DNA from: Haberlea rhodopensis
Taxonomy: Eukaryota > Streptophyta > Magnoliopsida > Lamiales > Gesneriaceae
Direction of reading: 5' to 3'
DNA length: 64,000 nt
Assembly: GCA_907163345.1 (NCBI GenBank)
Contig: CAJQUN010000003.1
Location: 25,063,879-25,127,878, forward strand
A program made the position numbers and the translations under genes. A model generated the notes under the pieces. It ran no database searches. It saw only the letters and a list, made by a program, of their open reading frames with translations, and was not told where the DNA came from. Positions 31,981-44,635 of this stretch are shown piece after piece. The number at the start of each line of letters is the position of its first letter. Within the stretch, counting starts at the first letter, position 1.

Positions 31981-34351
31981 ATGAACAATTCTTCCACGTT
32001 CATCCAACGTGGCCACAATTTCAGCTTTTGTTCCCTTCCCACCGTCACACACTTGAAAATGAATGGAATATCCTTATTATTTTTCCCATGGCTCTCTACA
32101 TCTTCAAAATCATCATCGTATGACAAAAGTATGATCTCATTGCTTACATTTTTTTTTTGTTTATCTTATTCTTCTTATTCTTATTCTTCTTCTTCCGTTG
32201 CTTCATTTTTTTTTTGGACCTCTTAGCTCTCCTCATTGCAGGATAACTGTGGTCCTTATCTTTTTTGCTCATTATGTTCATTCGGTTCTTGATATGTTTC
32301 ATCATCGTTGTCTGTGTCGCATTTTCTTTGACGAGTTTCTCACGTCATTCAACATCAGAGTATTGTGTTGCTCAACTCGCTCTCAAGTGTGTCCTTATCA
32401 TGTTTCATGCTTTGAATTTGGACATTGAGCTATGCAGTTATATTCTCAAGATCTTCCTTTTGTTTCTTATGTTCAGCAAATCTTGTATACAAGTCTTTCA
32501 GCTCCTCTTCCTTCAGTAGAAGCATTATTTTTTATTCCTCAAGTTGTGTTCTGAATTCTGCATGTTCAAGGAATTCCGTTGTACGCATTACTTTCATATC
32601 TTGAACAAATGCATCAAACTTCATTTGTAATTCCTGCAACTCCATTTTCTTTGTAAAAAATGTTCTCTATTTCTTCAAGTTGCGCCAATACCTCTTCATA
32701 TTGAGGAAATTCTGATTTTTGAGAAGGTTCCGTCAGCTGAGGACTTTCGATACACACATCTTCTGGCTCGATATTAATTTGTAGTCATCGTATAAATTGT
32801 CCTCTGCAGTATGCTCACTCAGATCAATCAAAACTTCAGCAATTGTGGTGTCTGGTGTAGAAGCATAAAACAAAGCTGTTGACACATTCGTAGGTTCTTT
32901 TGTCGTAGGTGGTTCATCAATTTGTAGTTCAACAATAGTTGGTTCTTGAATTTGTTCTTCTCGGTCGTCTTGTGTATCTCGTTGAGTTGAAGAGAAGAGA
33001 TGTGGGATTCTGACAATGAGGTGCAGAAGTTCACCTTCCTCATTCGATATTGGTAAACTTATTTCCTTTATCTGCATCCATTTTTTTGTATTAGTATAGA
33101 TAAGTAGCATAATCTTTCAAACACCAATATAAGTTCAAATGTTCGTACAACAATATAAAAAATGTCCGTGCTCCAATATAATTTCAAATGTTTGTGCATC
33201 AATATAAGTTTCAAGAACCAATATAAGTTCAAATATTCGTGCACCAATATAAAAATGTTTCATGCACCAATATAATTTCAACTATTCTTGCACTTTCAAA
33301 CACCAGTGTAAGTTGAAATGTTCGTCCACCAATATAAGTTTCGTGCATCATTTTACTTTTGCAGTAGAATAAAGTGTTAATATACATGCACCATAAGTGA
33401 TTTTGCACACAATAAATGGAGTTCACTAATACTTACGTAAGCACGGTCAAGCTCCTTGATTTTAATTGTGTGGAGCATATTGTATAACTCTTCAAGATCC
33501 CATTTCATGAATCTTGGGACCAAGTTCACATCCACTGGATCAATCAGGTTTGTCCTCTCGCATACCCAATACCACACATAAATGTGAAATAATGTTATCA
33601 ACAGAAATTAAGGAAATTAATTTCAAATGGGATTGCAAAACAACTTACAGGTATCAGAGGAACACATCCACAATGTTTTTCGTTGCTCGATTCAACTAAA
33701 TTGATTACCAAATTCTTTAATATGTGTTCTGACCAGTTGTAGGAGCAAATTTTGTCCAGGTCATCCACCAAGGCAGTGTACGCTCATGGAAGGTTCGATG
33801 ATTTTGTAAAGATGAAGAATGTCGTCAGCAAGTACAGAGTCATCAATCTAGCAACATCATGTACAATAGTAGAATCCCGCCTTGCTACTTTCGATTTCAA
33901 TTTCTTGTAAAGCGAACTCTTTCTCTTTCTATAATTACTTTTGGACTCCTTCTCAGGGAAACACCTACTTAAGAATGATTCGTGGATAATCTACCAACTG
34001 CATACCCATGTCTTGACTCACATCCCTTATTCCAAATATTAGAAGGACATCATTGATATTGATTGCCATTATGTAATCCCCAAATGTGAATTAAGACGAA
34101 TCTTTGTTGAAGCAAGATATTATTTCCATAATTGGGAGATCACGCTTCTTGCAATGATCAATGATCACTCGGTCAGTCTGAATTCCATCGACAATCAGCC
34201 AAAATGGTGTTCGTTGCAACACTACTAAATGTTCTTCTCGCCGTTTAAGTTTCTTTAGGTCTGTTACCACCGCCTGCATGTTTGCTCTGTAAAATGCAGA
34301 TCTGTGCCATTTTTGGGTTATATCTTGGTTGATTGGCGAGGGCGTAGGCAA
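31981..34351 (-). pseudogene. Left copy: DUF1985-like transposon protein, no Ulp1 domain
   Basis: On the minus strand, exon-like pieces run from 34351: MPTPSPINQDITQKWHRSAF, LVVLQRTPFWLIVDGI, then after a frameshift FTFGDYIMAININDVLLIFG. A later piece has LVDDLDKICSYNWSEHILKN and GCVPLIP, then after an intron VCERTNLIDPVDVNLVPRF and WDLEELYNMLHTIKIKEL, and a downstream acidic linker (32733-33110). The first part resembles the domain of unknown function that precedes Ulp1 proteases in plant transposons. Frameshifts and stops make it non-functional. It stops, at about 31980, before any protease domain. Confidence 0.6.
33120..33400. repeat. GGTGCACGAA-type array (left copy intron)
   Basis: Repeated phrases such as AATATAAGTTTCAA and TCGTGCACCAATAT with 20-30 base spacing, between two exon-like pieces of the left copy. 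Confidence 0.7.
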
Positions 34352-34992
34352 TGCTTACATGGAAAACAACAATTAAGGATACATTAGTGGTTATATACTA
34401 CACTTTGACACTAACAAGATAATTTTTCGTGCACCAAAAATACCTTTACATGAATTTTCCGTGCATCAGAAATACCTCGACACAAAAGCTCCTTCTCGGT
34501 GCACCAAAAATACCTCGACACTAACAAAATAATTTTTCGTCCATCAGAAATACCTTGACACTAAACCATTCAAAATAGCTAACATGAAATCCCACTAAAC
34601 AAATAATTTTTCGTGCATAAAAAATACGGTTACATGGATATTTCGTGCATCAGAAATACCTTGACACTAAACCATTCAAACGAGCTAACATGAAATCCCA
34701 GGAAACAAAAGGATATTTCGTGCATCAGAAATACCTTTGAATGGATATTTCGTGCATCAGAAATACTTTTACATGGATATTTCGTGAATCAGAAATACCT
34801 TGACACCAAACCATTCAAAAGAGCTAACATGAAATCCCACTAAACAAATAATTTTTCGTGCATCAAAAATACGGTTACATGGATATTTCGTGCATAAGAA
34901 ATACCTCGACACTAATTCATTCAAACAAGCTAACATGAAATCCCACGAAACAAATAATTTTTCATACATAAAAAATACGATGATATTGTCTC
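34352..34992. repeat. Spacer of the inverted repeat: array of TTCGTGCATCAGAAATACC units
   Basis: About 640 bp made largely of units of 30-45 bp with TTTCGTGCATCAGAAATACC, and larger blocks with AGCTAACATGAAATCCCA repeated at about 34575, 34685, 34825 and 34930. It separates the two inverted gene copies and would form the loop of a folded transcript. Confidence 0.85.
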
Positions 34993-35959
34993 TGCCCTCA
35001 CCAAGTAACCAAGATATAAACCAAAATTGGCACAGATCTGCATTTTACAGAGCAAACATGTAGGCGATGGTAAAAGACCTAAAGAAACTTAAAGTGCGAG
35101 AAGAACATTTAGTAGTGCTGTAGCGAACACCATTTTGGCTTATTGTCGATGGAATTCAGACTGACCGAGTGATCATTGCAAGAAGCGTGATCTCCCAATT
35201 ATGGAAATAATATCTTGCTTCAATAAATATTCGTCCGAATTAACATTTGGAGATTACATGATGGCAATCAATATCAATGATATCTGTTTAATATTTGAAA
35301 TAAGGGATGGCAGTGAAGACATTGATATGTAGTTGGCACATTATCCACGAACATCGTTCTTAAGTAGGTGCTTCCCTGAGAAGGAGTTCAAAAGTAATTA
35401 TAGAATAGCATGAGCTCGCTTTACAAGAAATTGAAATCGAAAGTAGCAAGGCGGGATTCTACTATTGTACATGATGTTGCTAGATTGGTGGCTATGTACT
35501 TGCTGGCGACATTCTTCATCTCTACAAAATCATCGAACCTGCCATGGGCGTACACTGCCTTGTTGGATGACCTGGACAAAATTTGCTTCTGCAACTGGTC
35601 AGAACACATTTTAAAGAATTTGGTAATAAGTTTAGTTGAATCGAACAACGAAAAATATTATGGATGTGTTTCTCTGATACCTGTAAGTTGTTTTGCAATC
35701 TCACTTGAAATTAATTTATGTTGATGACATTATTTCACATTTATGTATAGTATTGGGTATGCGACAGGACAAACCTGATTGATCCAGTGGATGTGAACTT
35801 GGTTCCAAGGTGGGATCTTGAAGAGTTATACATGAAGCTCCACACGATTAAAATCAAGGAGCTTGAACGTGCTTACGTAAATATTAGTGAACTACATTTA
35901 TTGTGTATGCAAAAACACTTATGGTGCATGTATATTAATACTTTATTTTACTGTAAAAG

Positions 35960-36190
35960 TAAAATGATGCACGAAACTTATATTGGTGAACGAACATTTC
36001 AACTTATATTGGTGTTTGAAAGTGCAAGAATATTTGAAATTATATTGGCGTATGAATATTTTTATATTATATTGGTGCACGAAATTTGAACTTATATTGG
36101 TGCTTAAAACTTATGTTGGTGCACGAACATTTGAAATTATATTGGTGCACGAACATTTTATATTTGTGCGTGAATATTTGAAATTATATT
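35960..36190. repeat. TTGGTGCACGAA array (right copy intron)
   Basis: Units such as ATATTGGTGCACGAACATTT repeated about seven times, mirror-image of the array at 33120-33400. Confidence 0.75.
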
Positions 36191-37531
36191 GATGTTTGAA
36201 ACATTATGCTACTTATCTATACCAAAATACAAAAAATGGATGCAGATAAAGGAAATAAGTTTGCCAATATCGAATGAGGAATGTGAACTTCTGCACCTCA
36301 TTGTTAGTGATAAACCAGAATCCCTCATCTCTTCTCATTCAACCCAATGAGATACACAAGATGAACAAATTCAAGAACAACTATTGTTGAATCACATATT
36401 GATGAACCACCTACGACAAAAGAACATACAAAGAGTCAACAGTTTTGTTTTATGCTTCTACACCAGACACCACAATTGCTGAAGTTTTGAGTGAGAGCAT
36501 ACTCAGAGGACAATTTATACGATGGCTACAAATTAATATCGAGCCAGAAGATGTGGGTACCGAAAGTCCTCAGCCGACGGAACCTTCTCAAAAATCGGAA
36601 TTTCCTTAATATGATGAGGTATTGGCTCAACTTGAAAAAATAGAGACAACATTTTTTACAATGGACATGGAGTTACAGGAATTACAAGTGAAATTTGATG
36701 CCTTTGTTCAAGATTGGAAGTAATGCGTACAACGAAATTCTTTGAACATGCAGAACTCAGAACACAACTTGAGGAATCAAAAATGATGCTTCCACTGAAG
36801 GATGAGGAGCTGAAAGACTTGCATACAACATTTGCTGAATAGAAGAAACAAAAGAAAGATCTTGAGAATATAACTCATATCTCAATGTCCAAATTCAAAG
36901 CATGAAACATGATAAGGACACACTTGAGAGCGAGCTGAGCAACACAATACTCTGATGTTGACTGACGAACATGAGAAACTCGTCAAAGGAAAAGCGGCAC
37001 GAACAACGATGGTGAAACGTATCAAGAATAGAATGAGCAAAAAAGATAAGGATCACACTTACCTGCAATGAGGAGAGCTAAGAGGTCCAAAAAAATGAAG
37101 CAATAAAAGACGAAGGAGCTAAGAGATCATACTTTTGCCAGACGACGATGATTTTGAAGATGAGGCGAGCCGTGGAAAAAAAATGAGGATATGATTCGTT
37201 TTCAAAACGTGAAATGTTGCGTTCAAACGATTGACAACAGAATAAAGGGATTTCATAATAAAAGGTAACAAAGAGCAAAAAGCATGGACAATGGTACGCC
37301 TTAATTTTTTTTTATAAAAAAATTATTATAAACACTGTTGAAAATCAAAATTGTTGGAATTTATCATTGTGTGTAGGGGAATCATATGGACCGACAATAT
37401 ATCAGAAAAGACAATACATTAGAGATATTGACACAATTCTCAATGGACTGTCACTTCCCAATGATGTAAGCGATTTACATTAACCATCTCTCTTAAGTTT
37501 TAACAAATTATTTGTGTACTTATTTATGTGT

Positions 37532-37701
37532 TGATATTCACTTAACTTGTGACAATATCTTACCTTGACTCTCAGATTATTTATCGATGGGCCATCATTA
37601 TCTTACCTTAACTCTCAGATTTATATGTTGATATTCACTTAACTTGTGACAATATCTTACCTTGACTCTCAGATTATTTATCGATGGGCCATCATTATCA
37701 A
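37532..37701. repeat. 96-bp tandem duplication in the right copy
   Basis: GTTGATATTCACTTAACTTG followed by CTTACCTTGACTCTCAG and TATCGATGGGCCATC occurs at about 37532 and again at 37628. Confidence 0.85.
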
Positions 37702-38574
37702 CAGACTCATTGCGAAGAAATGAGAGATGAAGTTGTCATATGTATTTGACAGCATGTGTTGGGTAATAAAACTCAACCTAATAATTTATTTTTTGTTAAA
37801 TTTTAATGTATCATAATTTTTTTGTGCACCTTGACAGTTGTACGTTGTATGAATTTCACAATCGGTGTACTGCCAAGAGGTTGCAAAACACCAAATTGAT
37901 GACAAGCTAGCCGAGGCCATGAAATATCGTTTCTTGATTTTCTCGATAAACACGTGCAGCCGTGAAGACCCACTTGTCACACCTGGCTACCATTGGACAT
38001 TGCTAGTATTTGATATTCAGGAATCTCAGTGGAAGCATTACAATTCTATTAGGCCATGAAGGGAGGAAGAAACCGATTATTACTTTGAAAGGGCAAAACT
38101 AATGGTAATTTTGGTAAAATATTTTGAGTTTGCTTTATCCAAATACTATAAGTAAATTAAGAAAATAATATGAACTCTTCTTAAATTTACAGAAAGAATA
38201 CGTCAAAGAAAAAATGCACAAAGTTATACAAGAGGACCCCATATCAGTGGGGGTGCAATACAGTCAAAGCGAAATTAGTTATGAAATTGAGCCATACAAA
38301 GAAGCAGCACAACAAAAACTTGGCTTCGTAGACTGTGCATACTCGTCTGCATGAGTATGAAAAAAGCAACCAGTGCCAAAGCATTCAAACGTGGATTATA
38401 ATACTGGTTATCGGGTTAAGATGGCGAAAATGATACTTCAAGATGCAAAAGACTCGTAGTTCTTAAGTTCTAACTTCTTGAAATGTATAATATTTTGTAG
38501 TTCTTACGTTCAGGTAAATGATGCATGCAACATGTATATACTGGTTCAAGAACTATAAAAAAATATTTGTGCAC

Positions 38575-38995
38575 ACGAAACTTATATTGGTGCACGAGCA
38601 TTTAAACTTATATTGGTTTGTGATACTTATATTAGTACACGAACATGTAAACTTATATTGGTGCACGAACATTTAAACTTAACTTATATTGGTGCACGAA
38701 CATTGAAACTTATGTTGGTGCACGAACATTTAAACTGGTGCTCGAACATAAATTATATTGGTGCACGAACATAAGCTCGCTAGTGTATTATATTGGTGCA
38801 CGAACTCAACATAATATTGGTGCACGAAATTATAAAATGCTAAAAATAACTGGTGCACGAACTCAATATAATATTGGTGCACGAAATTATAAAATGTTAA
38901 ACATAACTGGTGCACGAAATTATAAAAAACATAACTGATGCTCGAAATTATATTGATTATTGGTGCACGAAACTTATATATTGATGCACGAACAA
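38575..38995. repeat. TTGGTGCACGAA array at the right edge of the composite
   Basis: More than twelve copies of ATTGGTGCACGAA in about 420 bp, with spacers of 10-30 bases. The same motif is found near the left edge at 31800-31990 in the opposite sense (GGTGCACGAAACTCATACC). Confidence 0.9.
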
Positions 38996-39008
38996 TACAT
39001 ACCCTTTC

Positions 39009-39647
39009 CTAGACCTGACAACGGTTCAGAATCGTCGGTTAAAGGGTTCAGAACTGTCGGTTAGACGGTTCAAAAAATCTAGACTCTTAACCTTAACCTT
39101 CATTGACGGTTCCAGTTACGGTTCATGAACTGCTTGTTACGGCTACGATTAACCACCGGTTACGATTACGGTTACGGTTTGACCGTTATTTTGTTAAACA
39201 AAATTAAAAATATTATTAAAATTTGAAAAAAAGTCTAATTTTTTTTAAATGTGTTATCAATGGATTAAACATAAAATAACGTGAAATAAATTCAAGCTCA
39301 GATAATCACAAATGTGTAAAATATATTTGTTTGGATAAATATATATAAATTATAACATTATATTTAGATCAACAAGGCAGTTATATCTTAGTGGTTGAAG
39401 CTAATTGTTCAAGTTGGAGGTCATGAGTTCAAATCTACACCATAACATATATTTAAATTTAAAAATGTAGAAAAAACACTTGAACCGACGGTTCACGGGT
39501 TAGAAAATTATAACCCTTAACCGGCCCGACTAAGGACGGGCAGGTTACGGGTCCGACCCTTCAAACCGTTGACCCGGTTAATCGACCTATTGACTACGGT
39601 CCAGTTTCGGGGAGGTTCAGGGTCGTTTATGACCCTTGATCGGGTCT
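39009..39647. mobile_element. Non-autonomous hAT element (639 bp)
   Basis: Flanked by ACCCTTTC (39001-39008) and ACCTTTTC (39648-39655), an 8-bp target duplication with one change, the hAT hallmark. Ends CTAGACCTGACAACGG and, inverted, AGACCCGATCAA are short imperfect terminal repeats. The interior has the CGGTTACGGTTACGG and GACCCGGTTAATCG sequences frequent in plant hAT elements and no transposase. Confidence 0.72.
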
Positions 39648-39879
39648 ACCTTTTCAAGTGCATGCACAAGGACATACAGTAACAAGTGTATTAACATATT
39701 TTGATTTGTTTATCCAAATCTCCGGAACACCATAATATAAACTCATACATAACATTATAGTGAAAGAAATGTCTTCAAAAGCTTTCATAAATCATCCAAT
39801 AGGTTCCTTATAAGTTTTCTTATTGTGGCCATGTATATTACATAATATAAAGCTGCAAATTTAGAAAATACTCAATGTA

Positions 39880-41083
39880 TATACCATAAACATATGGGAT
39901 TTCCCATGTTGTTCCTGTTCTCACACAATATCCAAGATCGTCAACTTTAACATCAGTTAAATCATTACAATGATTCATTGTACTCATTTTAAAAACCGCC
40001 AGTTCCATAATCAATCATAGCTAAATCATTACAATAATGATTTACGAAATCAAATACCTCTCAACCAACAATTTCATAATTATAATTCATCGCATCACAT
40101 CGCTCGCTCAACAGTTGCGGCACTCTAACCTCTTGTACGCTCAACAACGGCGGTATCACAATCATTGCTCACTCAACAGCGGCATCATCACAAACCATTG
40201 CTCGCTCAAAAGCGAAATCATGATAAGCCACCAAATACAGCAGTAAACATAGCCATCAAAAGTTGTAAGTCTCTACGTACTTAATTCAAACGCAACAATA
40301 ATATATTATTGGTTAACACAACAATAATATACTTACATATGCTCGTACGTCACACGAACCTTATAATCCAATAGCAAGAGTCAATCATTGCCTTTGCCCC
40401 GAGGCTTGGTGAATTATGCGCTACACAAATTCCATAATTCACAATTAATCGCGTAAGCACGTACTCAACCTCCATATACATCATCCAATCATGATGATTA
40501 TTATAATCACATAAGACTCGGGCCAATCATACATCAACATCACAAAAAAATTATTTTTCAGGAATCTTGCCCTGGCGATCGATCGCTCCTCGGCTGGCGA
40601 TCGATCGCCAGCCTCACCAAAATTCGATCGCCAGCCTCACCAAAATCAAAACCATCTTACGTTTCTCGATGATCGATCGACATGGTCTTCGCGATCGATC
40701 GCGATACCCCACGGTCGATCGGGCGTTTCCCCGCAACCCATCGGCGGTATTGTACATCGTCACCAAAATCCTATGTTATGTCGCGATCGATCGGCGCTAG
40801 TGCCGCGATCTATATAGTATCAAGGCTCCAAAAACCCGAGTCTCCAATACTCGCTCCAAAACTCTTAAATAACAATATTGTTCAATAAAATCTCACTCTC
40901 CCTCAAATACATCTCAAACCTCAATCGAAAGCTCCTCTGACTCTAAATTCCACTACTAACACAATCCCAAGGTACCTTGAATCCAACAATTCCAACACCG
41001 GATAATAATCCCCTAATAACTACCACAATTAAAATCAATTAATGATTTGATTAAAATTCTGGGATCACTCCAATTAATTCCGG
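39880..41083 (-). repeat. LTR (3' LTR) of a minus-strand gypsy-like element, truncated
   Basis: On the minus strand it begins TGATATCCGGAATTAATTGG at 41083, right after the purine tract ATGGGGGGATAAA and the phrase CAAATTTCGAGGACAAAATT that marks the end of many gypsy pol regions. Its interior matches the LTR at 46263-48543, including CGCTCAACAGCGGC phrases and ATATGCTCGTACGTCA. The left edge is not sharply defined. Confidence 0.65.
40570..40812. repeat. Cluster of CGATCGATCG palindromes in the LTR
   Basis: GCGATCGATCG and related forms recur at about 40577, 40598, 40624, 40670, 40693, 40712 and 40783. Similar clusters occur at 47578-47800 and 58768-58981. Confidence 0.9.
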
Positions 41084-41555
41084 ATATCACATTTATCCCC
41101 CCATATCAAATTTTGTCCTCGAAATTTGTATAGACGTACTCAATGTACCACAAAGACCACGCCACTCAACTCAAATGCACAACATCGATTCACGATTACG
41201 TCATGAACGCAACACGAACTGTGAGAATATTGACTTCGCACCCAACTCTGGTTCCAAAAGATGTTAACATACGTCGATGTTAACTAACCAAAAGCAGTCA
41301 ATTATCCTTTAACTGCTCAATACTCGAATCATCCATGATTCCAACATAGATTTCACGTTTGACATCTCTACAACTTGACCTACGATGCAAAATACACATC
41401 GCTACGAAGCAACCCATTAGTATTGGTTGCAATCGCCTCAAGGAATGACGAAGAGGTAGGAATCCCGGGGGATGTGGTACTGATGCCACCCAAGCTAGAA
41501 GAGGAGCTTGCACATCATGCATCTCCACAAGGTCTGTCTCCAACAACCCCCTATG
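41084..41555 (-). mobile_element. Internal fragment of the truncated gypsy-like element
   Basis: Resembles 42060-42440, the equivalent part of the neighbouring element: both have AGCAGTCA, TTCCAACATAGAT-like and CTACGATG phrases. It ends abruptly at 41556, where the neighbour's LTR begins. No coding region. Confidence 0.55.
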
Positions 41556-42059
41556 CGAGGGGAAGGAGATTACCATTCCGGCTCCCGAGCCAAGCTTCAA
41601 ACCATTTTCCTCCAAGGGAGAAATGAAGGGTTTGAGGGGAGAAGGCGTCCGGGAAAGAGAGAAGGGAGGGGGGGGGGGGGGGGGGGGGGTTTCGTATAAT
41701 GACGAAATACCGAGTGCACTTGGTATATATAGCTCCAAGGCTCCAAAATTACCATTACCTCCACAACTACATCATGATTCATTAAAAATCATCGATTTTC
41801 AATAATTATATCTCCAACTCAAATTCCATCATCAGCCCCAGTACAAAGTACTCCGGACCCCAGATTCCACCAAAAATAAAATTCCAAGATTATCGCCACG
41901 ATGAGAATACAATCTCATCCATTGGGTCCAACGACTCCATAAATTGGATTTAAAATCCCTGGGAGCTCCAAAATCGCAATTAATTCATAATTGTCACCAC
42001 TAAAATTCATTAAGGATTATTACTACACCGAGATTAACACCATTAATCCCCGGGCATCA
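41556..42059 (-). repeat. 3' LTR, truncated
   Basis: About 500 bp matching 48030-48543, ending CCCCGGGCATCA on the plus strand. The remaining 1.8 kb of LTR is missing at the junction with the neighbouring element. Confidence 0.85.
41668..41689. repeat. Poly-G tract of 22 bases
   Basis: An uninterrupted run of 22 G. The matching place in the other LTR (about 48160-48175) has only short G runs, so this expanded after the LTRs diverged. It could form a quadruplex. Assembly error is possible in such a tract. Confidence 0.9.
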
Positions 42060-44635
42060 CAATTATCCCCCACTAAAAAAAATTCGCCCTCGAAATTTGC
42101 ACGGCGTACTCCACGTATTGCCGAGATTACAAAATCCAAACGGATTTACATCGTCGAATCATGAACATGTCATGAACGACACACCAACCGCGAGGACACC
42201 GACCTCGTACCAAAACCTGGAATTGGATAAACCTCCCAAACCATTACAACAGCAACAGAACGTCAGCATATCCCAATGCTAACCATCTCAAAGCAGTCAG
42301 CCAACCATAACTGTAAATCAAACTAATCATTCGTGATTCCAAAATAGATATCGTCTAGACGATATCTCTACGATTTATCCTACGATGTTAACCATACATC
42401 GTTACCAAGGAAACCACCAGTACACTACAATGTACTTATACCATATCCGATTTCCACTCTCCAATTCCATCTCCATCAAAGGAGTAGTTGCACCACCTTG
42501 CAACACGGATCGGGCCACTCACGGCCACCGATAAACACAAACACATCTCCAAAGATGTCTACATCCGTACGTTCCAAGAAATCATATCTTGGTCCAGATA
42601 CACCATCGAGACTCCACAAGGTCTCAAGTTCCCCGAAAGGACATGCAAGAAAATCAATTGCATTCCCGCCACACGTGTCAACCATGACACTAACAAATCC
42701 GAATCCTGGCCATCCCTCGTTTATCCTAGGATTCAACAATCAGAGAAACAGGGAGGCTATCGAATTATCCCGAAATGAATTACCATGGTCCCAAAACACG
42801 ACAATCCCTCCTCAGGGGAAGTCAATCGGACCTCACGATTATTCCCCAGAATACATCGTGCCATCGAGATTACCAATCTCAAGGTGATACAATCTCTCAC
42901 CGGAGATTCATTCATCCAAGCACACTAACCCGATGATCGACGAGGACCAAATAAAATGTTGGCATTCGTATACACACTGGCATACATGCCTAAGTACCAA
43001 CACAACATGCATACTCAATGCAATAGACTCGGGTATCTCCAATCATGCCCAAAGTCCCAAAACCAACTGTCAATCCCCAGTTATTCTCACTTCTCAGAGA
43101 ATAATGGTTGACAGACCAATGACCAATGGTGTGATTCCAACATCAACACCACACAAACCGACTCATTGAATCTCCCAAAGATTTCCAATCGGTAGGTATA
43201 TCAATACCGCCTTCCTCACAAGAAAAAAGTCATGAATCCATGACCCTCCAATCTCGAACCATCTTTCGGAAAAAACTGGATATATTTATACCAAAACATA
43301 TCTCGGAATCAAAAATACGCAACTGGTTCAGAATAGTGCATCAGAGCCACTATTAATGATGTTATGTACTAATGCCATAGTACTCCACAATCTCGAGCAT
43401 TTTTACAGAGACGTCTCCTCGAACGTCTCACCGAAAGGTAAGAAATCCATTACTCGGTCTAACACCAGTAATGCTCACCATGGCTGATTTGAGTCAACCC
43501 ACGACCGATACCAGCTGTCTCCATGACAGTACAATCCAAATCTCTCTAAGAGATAAAATCATTATAGTAGTGTTACCCCACTAACTATATCCCACAATTC
43601 CAATTATGACTCCCGTTGCATTCCATATGCAAAGATGCTCAATCAGAGCTAGTAACGACTTGTCGACACTCACGTTGGTATTCCCAACAAAATTGAGCTG
43701 TCCCAGTACAAGTTCCTCAAAACATTTGACGTATAAACGTCGCCGTGAGGTATTCCCTTCCTCAATAATCATGCCACATAGAGACTACAAGAGTCTACCA
43801 TAAACCCTCATCGTATCACCGTACGATTTACCAAACTCGAATCCAACGAGCAGTATAATGGCTATTACATGCCCAATATAGCACTGCAATGATACCTGGC
43901 AAGCAAGTCGCTGCCTCCATAGGCTTATACCAAGCCTACCAATGTATCGTACGTTCCACTCGGTATACCATACCGTAACATTCATTTAGAGTAGTGGGTC
44001 ATCACCCAACATTTCTCTAAAATACCAAAGCACCACGGACATCCTGGTGTCCTTAGTTACCCACAAAGCAATCCTAATTCCGTAGGATTTATTCCACATC
44101 CTCAGGGGTAGGTGTGATCCTGTCCACAACATGTCACCTCGGTATAAGCAAGTAGTTTTCTCAATAACTACTCATATTACCAGTCACTTGGCCATAGACA
44201 TTCCAACGAGTATACCCAAAGGTATCACTACTCGACAAATATCTACCTCTATTGCATGATGCGGTACACTCACCGGTACAATGCATCCAATAATCCATCG
44301 AGCAACCTGCTTGGCGTAACAATCTCGTCAACCAGTGACGTTGACACCACCTTGTGCTCACCATCAGCACTCAAATCATATGACTAAGTACATATACATA
44401 AATTTATTATTCATCGAAACGACGCTACGCGTCTACATAGACATCCACTATGTCATCGTCATCCCATGACGGTACCTGTCAACATATGGCATTCAAAATA
44501 ACTTCGTCAACTCGTGACGGTACATGTCGATACACGACATCCATAGTCTCATCGTCAAACACATGACGGTATATGTATATCAACGCATGTTATCCACAAT
44601 AATGCTAATAAAACAGTAATATGACATACCTCATC
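42060..44635. other. Non-coding interior of the LARD-like element, proximal part
   Basis: Open frames here are short, on both strands, and lack any conserved retroelement motif that I can see. Composition is CA/TG-rich. It may be extremely decayed pol, but nothing supports that directly. Confidence 0.45.

Larger units (their letters stand above)
34993..38459 (+). pseudogene. Right copy: DUF1985-like protein with Ulp1 (C48) cysteine-protease domain
   Basis: From 34993 rightward the sequence mirrors the left copy: GGCACAGATCTGCATTTTAC, then LYKKLKSKVARRDSTIVHDV, LDDLDKICFCNWSEHILKN and LIDPVDVNLVPRW. It continues beyond the left copy into an Ulp1-like domain (37840-38459). That domain has YHWTLLVFDIQESQWKHYNS, with the catalytic-type His and Asp, and, in shifted frames, VDCA and VCMSMKKATSAKAFKRG around the expected Cys, ending MAKMILQDAKDS. 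Ulp1 proteases cleave SUMO; the role in transposons is unknown. Several frameshifts and stops are present. Confidence 0.65.
31800..38995. mobile_element. Composite of two head-to-head copies of a DUF1985/Ulp1-type transposon gene
   Basis: Both outer ends (31800-31990 and 38575-38995) and several interior places carry arrays of a GGTGCACGAA motif. Between them two decayed copies of the same multi-exon gene face away from a central spacer. The Ulp1-protease gene type is carried in plants by Mutator-like (KI-MULE) and some CACTA elements. I could not find long terminal inverted repeats or a transposase, so the superfamily is unproven and the outer limits approximate. Confidence 0.55.

Noticed and set aside
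42488..42887. Overlapping plus-strand frames of 96-129 residues
   Set aside because: No recognisable domain; within the non-coding interior of a minus-strand LTR element.
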